From Proteobacteria bacterium SG_bin5 (lineage in GTDB: Bacteria > Pseudomonadota > Alphaproteobacteria > Sphingomonadales > Sphingomonadaceae): DNA of 41,421 nucleotides. The notes beneath the pieces were generated by a model. That model saw nothing but the letters and a program-made list of their open reading frames with translations. It was not told where the DNA came from and ran no database searches. Position 1 is the stretch's first letter. Each line of letters begins with the position of its first letter. The DNA lies in NCBI GenBank assembly GCA_002083475.1, contig LWDI01000088.1, positions 1-41,421 of the forward strand, read 5' to 3'. Shown piece by piece: positions 33,846 through 41,421 of this stretch. A program made the translations under genes and the position numbers.

Positions 33846-33881
33846 CGCTTCGCGATGGTCCCCCTCCCCTTGCAGGGGAGG
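33765..33881. repeat. compound palindromic element, copy 3 (between the alpha-2-macroglobulin gene and pbpC)
   Basis: 117 bases bounded by CCTCCCC and GGGGAGG. The parts are in the same order as copies 1 and 2: CCTCCCCCATAGGGGGAGG, GGGGACC, a hairpin (CCGCCGTAGGCGG), TGGAGGGG, a short centre, CCCCTCCACC, a hairpin (ATCGCTTCGCGAT), GGTCCCCCTCCCC and an outer hairpin with GGGGAGG. On the minus strand its edge gives GGGGGAGGAAT, as copy 1 does before its downstream gene, but here no start codon in the pbpC frame follows. Confidence 0.9.
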
Positions 33882-33916
33882 ACCTTGGTGCCGTCCGCCG
33901 CGTCGCATCGCCGCCC

Positions 33917-36900
33917 CTAATTCACCCCCACCGCGACCGGCGCATTGGGGAGCGCGGCGTGGAGTTCGGGCGAATACATCGCCTCGACCCGGCTCGGCGG
34001 CAGCGCGAAGCGGCCGGTGCCGTTGAGCCGCACGGTATAGCTCACGCGCGTCTCGCCCTCGCCCAACCAGGCGAAATAGCCGCGCCACATCGCCCCGCCG
34101 CGCTCGACATAGCTCGGCCCCCCCGGCTCGCCCTCGGCGAGCAGCGCCGATTGATTGGCGTTCGCGCCCAAAATGCTCGCCCCCGGCGGCACCGGATCGC
34201 TCACCACCACCCAATTGCGCGCGGCGCTCGCCGACACGGTGAGCGTCACGCGCAGCACGTCGCCGCGCGTCAGCCGCCCGGGGTGCTTGGCCTGCACCAG
34301 CTCGACCTTGCGCGCGAGGCGATAGCCGGCGGCGAGCGGCGCCTTGAGCGGCACCGCGGCCTTGAGCGCCACGAACGCCCAAGGGCTCGCCCCGCCTGCC
34401 TGGGTCATCACCAGCGGCTCGCGCGCTGGGGGCAGCGGCAGCGACACGGTGCGCGCCTCGGCGGCGAGCGGCCAGGCGCGGCTCGCCTCGGCGGGGCCGA
34501 GCACCAGCCGCGTCGTCCCGCTGATCGCGCCCGGCGGATAAAGCGCCGCCACGCCCCGCGCGAACACCGCGCCCCAGGCATTGGCGGTGGTCGTATCCCA
34601 CGCCCCGCGCTGCTGGCGCAGCGAGACCCCGACGATCAGCTTGGGCGCGTCCGCCTCCCAGCCCGGGCGGCCGAGCACCGCCAGCGCCGCTTTCACCGCG
34701 CCGAGATCCTCGGAGGCGAGCAGCCACCAGGGCTGGGCGTCGTCGCTCAAGTCGATCCGCGTGCCTTCATAGACCAGGCGGCGGCGGAGTTCGGCCTCGC
34801 CCGCGCGGCGCAGATCGGCGCCGTTCGCCGCGCCGAGCTTGTCGAGCGCCATCAGATAATCGGCGAGCAGCGCGGTCGGCATTTCGGCGGGGGTCAATTG
34901 CACTTGGCCGAGCATCGCCGGGCTCGCCGCGCCGGCGCGGGCGAGCGCCGCGAACGCCGCGAAGCGGGTGAAGCGCGCGTCGCCGAAGCTTTCGTGCTTC
35001 AGCCGCCCGTCGAGCACCGCGCGCAACGCGTCGATCATGCGCGCGCGGGGCGCTTCGGGGATCGCGAGCCCCGCCGCGCTGGTGAGCGACAGCACATAAG
35101 CGGTGAGCGCCTCGGACCCTTCGAGCGTGTCCGACGGCCAGAAACGGAGCAGTCCGTCGCTCGCCTGATAGCTGGGGAGCGACGCGGCGAGCCGCGTCCA
35201 CCCCGCGCCGTCGCCCAGCGCGACGATCCGCGACAGCTGCTGTTCGAGGCAATCATAGGGATAGGCCCGCATATAATCGCGCACCCCCTCGAGCGGCGGC
35301 GCGAGCCCATCCTCGAGCCGCACGCTCACCCCGCCGCGCCCGGGCAGCGCGCCCGTGGGCGGCGCGAGCAGCAGCGGCGCGCCGCCGACGCGGGTGAGCG
35401 TCGCCGCCCAGGTTTCGACCGGCACCAAGGGCTCGATCTGTTGGGTGACGCTGATCGAATCGGTCGCCGGTTGACCCTCGGCGCGCGCGCGGACTTGCCA
35501 GCGCAGCGTCCCCGGGCTTGGCGGCGCGGTGAGCGTCCACATGATCGGCGCCGCGCCGCCCGCCGGGATCACCACCGTCTGCGGCCGTCCGGTCGCGACC
35601 GCGGGGGTGAGCGCGACCTCGGCGGTGACGCGCATCGGCTTGGTCGAGCCGTTCTTGAGCGTGAAGATCGCGCCGAATTGGTCGCCCGCGCGCGCGATCG
35701 GCGGGACGCCCGCGAAGATCGACAGATCCTGCGCCGCGCGCACCGCCGTCTCGCCGGTGCCGAACGCGCCCGCGCCTTGTGTCGCGATCGCGACCAATTT
35801 GAAGCGGCTGAGCGCGTCGGAAAGCGGCACCGCCACCCGCGCCCGCCCTTGCGCGTCCAAGGGGACATGCCCGCGCCAGAGCAGCACCGGCTGGAAATTC
35901 TCGCGGTTGATCGCCGCCGCCGCGTCGCCCCCGCCGCCGCCCGCCGCGACCGCCTTCTTGCCATAATGGCGCTTGCCGACGACCTGGGTCTGGGCGGTCG
36001 CGGTGAGCACCGACAAGCTGCGCTCGCCCATCATCGCGGTCAGCACGTCCCAACTGTCATTGGGGGAGAGCTGGAGCAGCGCCTCGTCGACCGCGACGAA
36101 GGCGACATCGGCGTCGGGCGCGGGCTTGCCCTCCGGCGTTTTCACCTGGAGCGCGACCTGCGCCACCTGGCGCGCGGCATAGCGCTCGCGATCGGCCTGC
36201 ACGCTCACCGCCAGCCGGTGCGCTTCCCAGCCGACCCGCACCTTGGCGATACCCAAGCGATAAGCGGGCTTGGCGAGATCGACGAGCGCGGTCGGCGCCC
36301 CCGCCGGCTCGCGTTTGGCGGTGATGCCCAACCAGGCGCCGATATCACCCAGCCAGTCCCAAAACCCCGGCTCGATCCGCCCGCGCACCGCGAGCACCGA
36401 GACGAAGACGTCGGGGGCATAGCTTCCGGGCATCGGCACCTCGACCACCGGGTCCTTGCCCGAGAGCTGCACCACCCGGCTCGCGAGCACGCCTTCGCGC
36501 TCGACCGTGACGAGCGCGGTCGCGGCGCGGAAGGGCATACGCACCTGGAAGCGCGCGGTCTCCCCCGCCTTATAGGTCTGGCGCTCGGGGATCAGGTCCA
36601 TCCGGTCGCCATTGTCGCCGCCGAACCACCAATCATCCTCGCCCGCGAGCCACACCGATTGCACGCTTTGGCTGACGTTGCCCTCGGCATCCTGGGTGGT
36701 GGCGACCGCATAGACCTCACCCGAGACGCCGGGGTCGATCTGGCATTGGGCGAGCCCCTGCGCGTCAGTGCTCGCCGTGCAGCCGGCGGCGAGCTTGGTC
36801 GTCTTCGCCTGATTGTCATAGGCATAGAAGCCGCCGATCAGCCGCCGTCGCGCGGTGAGAATCTGGCGGCTGTAGAGCGCGACCTTGATCCTTTGCCCAC

Positions 36901-39661
36901 GGATCGGCGCGCCATCGACGTTCAGCGCGACGAAGCGCAGCCGCAGATCATCGGCTTTCATCAGCCAGCCGTCGGTCTTCACCCCCAGCCGCACCGCCGA
37001 CGGATAGACGGGGAGCGACCGCGCGGCGGTGAGGATTTCGCCGTTCGCGTCCTGATAATCCATTTCGACGCGCATCGTCGCCGCGCCTTGCAAGCCCGCC
37101 GGCACCTCGACCAAGGGCCGCGCGCTGCCCTGGCCGTCGAGCGTCACCGGCAGCGTCTGCACCGGGGGCAAAGGCGGCACGTCCTCCTCGCCGTCGCCGT
37201 TGAGCGGCCGCACGCCTTCCTTCACCGGCGCGCCGCCGAACGCATAGCCCTCATAACCCTCGGGCGCGTCGTCGCTCTCTTCCCAGGCGACGCGCAGATC
37301 GACCGGCAGCCGCGCCGCGCCCCCGCCCGACAGAAAGCCGACGAACAGATCGAGCGGCACCGACTTGGGCTTGACCAAGGCCGCCTTGGGGCCGGTGATG
37401 CTCGCGCGCATCGTCGGCAGGCGATATTCGTCGACGCGGAAGCTTTGGCTGGTGAAGATCGTCTCGCCGCCCCGCATCACGCGCAGATTATAGTCGCCCA
37501 TCGGCGCGCCCTGCGGCGCGGTCCAGCTCGTCTCGCCGACGCCGTTCGCGTCGATTTCGAGCGGCAGGTCGAACTCGGTGCCCGAGCCGGCGTGGCTGAG
37601 CCTCAGCGTGCCGGTGAAGGCCTTGCCCCGCGCGAAGCCGGCGGCGACGGGCTGGCGGACGATATGCTTCATATGCACCGTCTCGCCCTGGCGGACGAGG
37701 GTGCGATCGAACACGGTGTGGAAAATCTCGCCCGGCGCGTCATAGCCGAAGGGCAGATCGAAATCATAAGGCCGCAGCCCTTCGCCCCACTGGGTGAGGG
37801 TGAAGCTGAAATCGCCCGCCGTCCGCGCCGAGATCATCAGCGGGTGCTGCGCGTCGCCCTCGCCGTCGCAGCCGCCATAGGTCTGCGGCTCGGGCAGGCC
37901 GCGCACGTAAAGCCCGCCCGCGCGATCGGTCGCGCCGCGCGCGATCAGCCGGCCGGTGCAACTATCGGTCACGCGGATCTCGGCATTGGCGACCGGCTTG
38001 GCGCCGTCGAGCGTCGTCACCCAGGCGAGGCTGCGGTCGCGCCCCCATTTGAAATGCACCGCCAAATTGGTGACGAGCGCCGCGCTCGCGACATAGCGCG
38101 GCGCCGCACGGCCGAGCAGCGCCGCGCCCAGCACCGGGCTCGCCAGTTCGACGACATAGAAGCCCGGCTTCGCCAGCGGGATGCCGACCACTTCGAACGC
38201 CCGCCCCTTGCCCGGCAGCCCGAGCTCGAGCGGCGCCCCCGCGCCCTTGCCCAGGATCGGCGCGGCGCCGGTGTCGTTGATCGTCACCGTTTCGCCACCG
38301 CGCTTGACGTCATGGCTTTTGTAATCATCGGCCTTGTCGGCGGTGCGCAGCCAGCGCGCGACCTCGCCATCGGCGCCGTCGACGCGCAGCGCCTGGCCGC
38401 CGAGCGGCAGGTTGCGCCCGGCGAGCGCGGGCTCGACCGCGCGCACGGTGACGGGGAGCACCCCGCCTTCCTTGGCCTCCAAAATCCCGAAGCTCGCCGC
38501 GAATTTGACGAGCGGCGGCGGCGCGTCGAAGCGAACCTGCAGCGGGAAGCGCTGGGCATTGGCGAGCGGGCGCCCGCTCTCGTCGGCGATGCCGGCGGGC
38601 AGCGTCAGCGTCGCGCTCGCGTCTTGCGGCAGCGGCGCGGCGAAGCGCACCTCGCTCACCGCCACCACCAGCTTGGCATCGCCGCGCTCATCGTCGCCGC
38701 GGGTGTCGACCTGCGGGGAGAGCTTCCTGCCATCGGCGGTGGTGAGCGTGATCGCCTGGGCGAGCTTGATCGGGATTTCGGACGAAAAGCGCACCCAGGC
38801 GGGCTCGACCGGCGAGCAGCCCGCCTGCGGATTGACGCGCGAGCATTCGAAGCGCGCGGTGAAGGGCTTGCGCACGGTGAAATCGAAGCGCTGGTCGCCG
38901 CCGGCGGGCGGGCCGCCCGCGCCGCGGATCGCCCCCGACCAGACGAGCGCCATGTCGCGCCCCGGCGGCAGCGGACGACGACATTTGAGCGCGACCACCG
39001 ATTTGAGCGCGCTCGCGCGGGCGCGCGCGTCGCCGGGCAGCGCGGTCGGCAGTCCGGCTTCTTCGAGGAAATTGGTCACCTGGTAGCGATCGGTGCCGAG
39101 CTCGCCGAGCAATTTGCCCGGCAGATCGGCGGCGAGCACATCGACCGGGATCTTCTCGCCGATGCCGTCGACACTGCAATAAGCGTTCGCCCCGACCGAC
39201 TCCCTATCGGGCGCCATCGCTGCGGCGACGAGGAAGACCTGGTCCTCCTCGATATCGCCATCATAGCGCGCCGGCAGCACCGCGCGCGCGACCGGGCCGC
39301 CCGCGTCGACGGTGAAGCGCCGCTGGCCGACCACCGCATAGCCGCTCGCGCTCTTCAGCCCCGCGCGCAGTTCGAAGCCGCAGCGCGTGCCGCCGGGCAA
39401 GGGGGCGGCGAATTCATAGACATAAGTCTGCTGGTCGGCCCAGCGTCCTTGCCCGCCCACCGCGCAATCGATGGTGAAGGGCCCCGCCGCGCGCGGATCG
39501 CCCAGGGGCACGATCGGCTGATTGAAGCGCGCGGTGAAGCGGGTGATCGCGCCACCATTGGTCCCCGGCGTCGCGAGCACCACCTGCGGCCCATTTTCGG
39601 CCGACGCCGCGAGCGGCCCCAGCGCCAGCGCCAGCCATGCCAGCCGAATCGCAAGCCTCAC
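33917..39661 (-). CDS. bacterial alpha-2-macroglobulin (YfhM-like), periplasmic
   Basis: 1914 residues with the GTG start at 39661. It has MG2-type domains, an alpha-2-macroglobulin domain around LLWRGHVPLDAQGRARV, and the thioester region YPYDCLEQQLSRIVAL with Cys1471 and its glutamine intact. An alpha/alpha-toroid segment follows and the chain ends at VGVN. Such proteins trap proteases that enter the periplasm, while PBP1C repairs the wall. Unlike E. coli YfhM there is no lipobox: the signal peptide (VRLAIRLAWLALALGPLAASA) ends in a type I site, so the protein should be soluble. The start is set by AGGGGGG shortly before the GTG; upstream TTG starts are possible but weaker. Confidence 0.92.
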   Translation of the reverse strand: MRLAIRLAWLALALGPLAASAENGPQVVLATPGTNGGAITRFTARFNQPIVPLGDPRAAGPFTIDCAVGGQGRWADQQTYVYEFAAPLPGGTRCGFELRAGLKSASGYAVVGQRRFTVDAGGPVARAVLPARYDGDIEEDQVFLVAAAMAPDRESVGANAYCSVDGIGEKIPVDVLAADLPGKLLGELGTDRYQVTNFLEEAGLPTALPGDARARASALKSVVALKCRRPLPPGRDMALVWSGAIRGAGGPPAGGDQRFDFTVRKPFTARFECSRVNPQAGCSPVEPAWVRFSSEIPIKLAQAITLTTADGRKLSPQVDTRGDDERGDAKLVVAVSEVRFAAPLPQDASATLTLPAGIADESGRPLANAQRFPLQVRFDAPPPLVKFAASFGILEAKEGGVLPVTVRAVEPALAGRNLPLGGQALRVDGADGEVARWLRTADKADDYKSHDVKRGGETVTINDTGAAPILGKGAGAPLELGLPGKGRAFEVVGIPLAKPGFYVVELASPVLGAALLGRAAPRYVASAALVTNLAVHFKWGRDRSLAWVTTLDGAKPVANAEIRVTDSCTGRLIARGATDRAGGLYVRGLPEPQTYGGCDGEGDAQHPLMISARTAGDFSFTLTQWGEGLRPYDFDLPFGYDAPGEIFHTVFDRTLVRQGETVHMKHIVRQPVAAGFARGKAFTGTLRLSHAGSGTEFDLPLEIDANGVGETSWTAPQGAPMGDYNLRVMRGGETIFTSQSFRVDEYRLPTMRASITGPKAALVKPKSVPLDLFVGFLSGGGAARLPVDLRVAWEESDDAPEGYEGYAFGGAPVKEGVRPLNGDGEEDVPPLPPVQTLPVTLDGQGSARPLVEVPAGLQGAATMRVEMDYQDANGEILTAARSLPVYPSAVRLGVKTDGWLMKADDLRLRFVALNVDGAPIRGQRIKVALYSRQILTARRRLIGGFYAYDNQAKTTKLAAGCTASTDAQGLAQCQIDPGVSGEVYAVATTQDAEGNVSQSVQSVWLAGEDDWWFGGDNGDRMDLIPERQTYKAGETARFQVRMPFRAATALVTVEREGVLASRVVQLSGKDPVVEVPMPGSYAPDVFVSVLAVRGRIEPGFWDWLGDIGAWLGITAKREPAGAPTALVDLAKPAYRLGIAKVRVGWEAHRLAVSVQADRERYAARQVAQVALQVKTPEGKPAPDADVAFVAVDEALLQLSPNDSWDVLTAMMGERSLSVLTATAQTQVVGKRHYGKKAVAAGGGGGDAAAAINRENFQPVLLWRGHVPLDAQGRARVAVPLSDALSRFKLVAIATQGAGAFGTGETAVRAAQDLSIFAGVPPIARAGDQFGAIFTLKNGSTKPMRVTAEVALTPAVATGRPQTVVIPAGGAAPIMWTLTAPPSPGTLRWQVRARAEGQPATDSISVTQQIEPLVPVETWAATLTRVGGAPLLLAPPTGALPGRGGVSVRLEDGLAPPLEGVRDYMRAYPYDCLEQQLSRIVALGDGAGWTRLAASLPSYQASDGLLRFWPSDTLEGSEALTAYVLSLTSAAGLAIPEAPRARMIDALRAVLDGRLKHESFGDARFTRFAAFAALARAGAASPAMLGQVQLTPAEMPTALLADYLMALDKLGAANGADLRRAGEAELRRRLVYEGTRIDLSDDAQPWWLLASEDLGAVKAALAVLGRPGWEADAPKLIVGVSLRQQRGAWDTTTANAWGAVFARGVAALYPPGAISGTTRLVLGPAEASRAWPLAAEARTVSLPLPPAREPLVMTQAGGASPWAFVALKAAVPLKAPLAAGYRLARKVELVQAKHPGRLTRGDVLRVTLTVSASAARNWVVVSDPVPPGASILGANANQSALLAEGEPGGPSYVERGGAMWRGYFAWLGEGETRVSYTVRLNGTGRFALPPSRVEAMYSPELHAALPNAPVAVGVN

Positions 39662-39746
39662 GCGCACCCCCCCTGATTTCGCCGGCGCGAGGGTGACCGC
39701 TTTGGCCCGAATCCACAACCGTCATTGCACGCGAGGCGACGCGGTC

Positions 39747-39783
39747 GAACGACGGGCAAGGTCCCTTCGTTGCCTAGTCGTTC
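39747..39783. promoter_or_regulatory. inverted repeat in the divergent alpha-2-macroglobulin / NfrB-like region
   Basis: GAACGAC (39747-39753) and GTCGTTC (39777-39783) pair perfectly, and inside them GGCAA pairs with TTGCC, giving a roughly 13-base imperfect stem. It lies 86 bases from the alpha-2-macroglobulin start and 113 from the glycosyltransferase start, in the 234-base region that must hold both promoters. It could be an operator or an RNA hairpin. Nothing else stands out in this gap except the ribosome site GAAGGGGGAGAAGCG before 39896. Confidence 0.35.
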
Positions 39784-39895
39784 CGCAGCGATTCACGGTA
39801 AGTCGACCGCGCCTCAGGCTAAAAACGGCGGGTGCCGCAAGTCCGGTTGATCCGCCGGTCATTTCGCCGCAAAGTCACGTGAAGGGGGAGAAGCG

Positions 39896-41260
39896 ATGAC
39901 GCTGCTCGACGTGATCGACGCCAGCGCGGGCGAAGTGTTGCTGTTCGCCGCCGTGGGCTTCGTCATCGGCGGGCTCGACGATCTGGCGATCGACTTGCTT
40001 TTCGCTTGGCGCAGCGCAAGACGCGCCGCGCGTGGCGGCCCGCGTTTTTCGGCCGCCGACTTCACCCTCGCCGAGGCGCCCGGGCGGATGGCGGTGTTCG
40101 TGCCCGCCTGGGACGAGGCCGAGGTGATCGGCGCGATGCTCACGGCGCTGCTCGATCGCTATGATTACCCGCATTACACCGTGTTCGTCGGCGCCTACCC
40201 CAATGATCCGGGAACGATCGCCCAAGTCGCCGTGATCGCCGAGCGCGATCCGCGCGTGCGGCTGGTGATCGGCGCGCGACCCGGCCCCACCACCAAGGCC
40301 GATTGCCTGAACACGCTTTGGCAAGCCTTGCTGCGCGATGAAGCGCACGGTGGCACGGCCAAGGCGGTCGTGCTCCATGATGCCGAGGATTTGGTGCACC
40401 CCGCCGAACTCAGGATTTTCGATTGGCTGATCGGGCGCCACGCGGCGGTGCAGCTGCCGGTGCTGCCGCTGATCGACCCGCGCGGGCGGCTGGTGAGCGG
40501 CTGTTATGCCGACGAGTTCGCCGAAAGCCATGCCAAGCAGCTGCAAGTGCGCGAGGCGCTCGGCGTCGGGCTGCCGCTCGCGGGCGTCGGCTGCGCGATC
40601 GCGCGCGATTGGCTCGCGCGCATCGCCAAGCCCGCCGGCCCGTTCGACGCGGCGAGCCTGACCGAGGATTATGAACTCGGCCTCGCGCTCGGCACGGCGG
40701 GCGGCTCGAGCATTTTCGTGCGCGTGCCCGAAGCGGCGGGCGGGCGTGTGCCAGTCGCGGTGCGGGCTTACTTCCCCGCGCGTGTCGATGCCGCCGTGCG
40801 CCAGCGCGCGCGCTGGATGGTGGGGATCGCGCTCGCCGGCTGGGATCGGCTCGGCTGGGCGCGCCCGCTCGCCTGGCGCGATCATTGGATGCGGCTGCGC
40901 GACCGGCGCGGCCCGCTCGCGGTGCTGGTGCTCGGCGCAGCTTATCTCGGGCTGCTGCTCTGGGGGGCGAGCGCGCTGGGCCATGCGCTGGGCGGCACGC
41001 CGCGCCCGGCGCTGTTGCCCGCGTGGCTGGTGCTCGCGACGAGCGCGCTGATGCTCTGGCGGCTGGTGCTGCGCATGGGCTTCACCGCCGCGCTTTATGG
41101 GCCGCGCGAGGCGCTGTGGGCGGCGCCGCGGCTGGTGGTCGGCAATTATCTTTCGCTGCTCGCCGCGCGGCGCGCGCTCACTTGCTATGTCGCGATGCTG
41201 CGCGGGCGCGCGCTCGCCTGGGAGAAGACCGCGCATCATTTCCCCGAAAGCGCGCGATGA
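39896..41260 (+). CDS. NfrB-like membrane glycosyltransferase (family 2), without the c-di-GMP-binding domain
   Basis: 454 residues. An N-terminal helix (VLLFAAVGFVIGGLDDLAIDLL) leads to a GT2 domain with GPTTKADCLN, the acidic motif VLHDAEDLVHP, LPLAGVGCAIARD, SLTEDYELGL (TED) and RQRARWMVG (QxxRW), and then two or three further membrane helices. The closest family I recognise is NfrB, the inner-membrane glycosyltransferase of the phage N4 receptor/novel-glycan system. E. coli NfrB is near 745 residues and has a C-terminal MshEN domain; here the chain stops after the membrane part. GAAGGGGGAGAAGCG precedes the ATG. Its stop overlaps the start of the next gene (ATGA). Confidence 0.85.
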   Translation: MTLLDVIDASAGEVLLFAAVGFVIGGLDDLAIDLLFAWRSARRAARGGPRFSAADFTLAEAPGRMAVFVPAWDEAEVIGAMLTALLDRYDYPHYTVFVGAYPNDPGTIAQVAVIAERDPRVRLVIGARPGPTTKADCLNTLWQALLRDEAHGGTAKAVVLHDAEDLVHPAELRIFDWLIGRHAAVQLPVLPLIDPRGRLVSGCYADEFAESHAKQLQVREALGVGLPLAGVGCAIARDWLARIAKPAGPFDAASLTEDYELGLALGTAGGSSIFVRVPEAAGGRVPVAVRAYFPARVDAAVRQRARWMVGIALAGWDRLGWARPLAWRDHWMRLRDRRGPLAVLVLGAAYLGLLLWGASALGHALGGTPRPALLPAWLVLATSALMLWRLVLRMGFTAALYGPREALWAAPRLVVGNYLSLLAARRALTCYVAMLRGRALAWEKTAHHFPESAR

Positions 41261-41421
41261 GCGGGCGGCCGCTGCGCTTCCTGGGGCTGGTGCTCGGCGG
41301 CTGGGTGGGGCTGCGCGTGGTGATGCTTTGGCCCGCGCCGCCGCCGGCGCCATCGACCGCCGCGCCCGCGCCGGTCGCGCTCGACGATCGCGGCGTGCTG
41401 CGCCTGCCCGAGCTCGCCCCA
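41257..41421 (+). CDS. N-terminal fragment of a protein coupled to the NfrB-like gene (3' end outside window)
   Basis: The ATG overlaps the previous stop as ATGA. The visible 55 residues start MSGRPLRFLGLVLGGWVGLR, with one hydrophobic anchor or signal segment, then a Pro/Ala-rich stretch (PAPPPAPSTAAPAPVAL) and LDDRGVLRLPELAP. It is membrane-anchored or exported and probably works with the glycosyltransferase. The rest lies beyond the window, so no family can be given; an NfrA-like or other export component is only a guess. Confidence 0.6.
   Translation, partial: MSGRPLRFLGLVLGGWVGLRVVMLWPAPPPAPSTAAPAPVALDDRGVLRLPELAP

Noticed and set aside
33846..34727. An upstream extension of pbpC into the alpha-2-macroglobulin gene, out of frame with it.
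   Set aside because: It has no domain or ribosome site, and the alpha-2-macroglobulin frame is clearly the coding one here.
33800..39676. A very long open frame (over 1900 codons) antisense to the alpha-2-macroglobulin gene.
   Set aside because: Its product is dominated by Arg, Ala, Gly, Asp and His with no domain, as expected from the mirror of a high-GC gene with GC-rich third positions. The minus-strand protein has clear domains and an intact thioester motif.

Overview
The window looks like chromosomal DNA of a sphingomonad (order Sphingomonadales, Alphaproteobacteria). The support is indirect: very high GC with GC-rich third codon positions, a large TonB-dependent receptor, a PafA/SPAP-type alkaline phosphatase whose catalytic residue spacing matches the Sphingomonas enzyme, compact operons with ATGA/TGATG overlaps, and many GC-rich palindromic repeats between genes. 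I see no phage, integrase, transposase, CRISPR array, rRNA or tRNA. No species can be named from the sequence alone.

Layout, left to right. 1-1490: the tail of a PDZ-type protein, a tiny membrane protein, an exported COG4798-type methyltransferase and a 79-aa conserved-looking protein. 1541-4512: a polyhydroxyalkanoate-type locus, with the repressor PhaR divergent from a short PhaC-like synthase followed by the beta-ketothiolase PhaA. 4593-8298: two tandem palindromes, a TonB-dependent receptor with a textbook terminator, and a small low-GC secreted peptide with four cysteines. 8298-15532, minus strand: alanine racemase, an MHS-type transporter and a four-gene valine-degradation set (isobutyryl-CoA dehydrogenase-like, 3-hydroxyisobutyryl-CoA hydrolase-like, enoyl-CoA hydratase, 3-hydroxyisobutyrate dehydrogenase). 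15717-21470: a fatty-acid-hydroxylase/sterol-desaturase family membrane protein, a DsbD/ScsB-like reductase, an alkaline phosphatase and an exported beta-helix protein. 21575-27161, minus strand: DUF427, a PP2C-like phosphatase, an AAC(3)-I-like acetyltransferase and the E2, E1beta and E1alpha subunits of a branched-chain 2-oxoacid dehydrogenase. 27483-31638: a glycosyltransferase fused to an alpha/alpha-barrel-like domain, a GH130 phosphorylase-type enzyme and a glycine-zipper protein. 31641-39661, minus strand: penicillin-binding protein 1C and a very large alpha-2-macroglobulin. 39896-end: an NfrB-like glycosyltransferase and the start of a coupled membrane protein.

Two gene groups fit together metabolically. 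The 2-oxoacid dehydrogenase (E1alpha/E1beta/E2) would turn valine-derived 2-oxoisovalerate into isobutyryl-CoA, and the 11106-15532 cluster would carry isobutyryl-CoA on to methylmalonate semialdehyde. The E3 subunit and the semialdehyde dehydrogenase MmsA are not in the window. PbpC and alpha-2-macroglobulin form the well-known envelope-protection pair.

The most unusual feature is a family of long compound palindromes (four nested hairpins; copies at 14249-14381, 24311-24471 and 33765-33881). One copy lies wholly inside the E2 coding region and is read in frame as about 54 linker residues. A second abuts the Shine-Dalgarno of the hydroxyisobutyryl-CoA hydrolase gene. A third spans the only plausible start region of pbpC. 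This resembles the protein-invading palindromic elements described in Rickettsia, and is the best candidate here for something undescribed.
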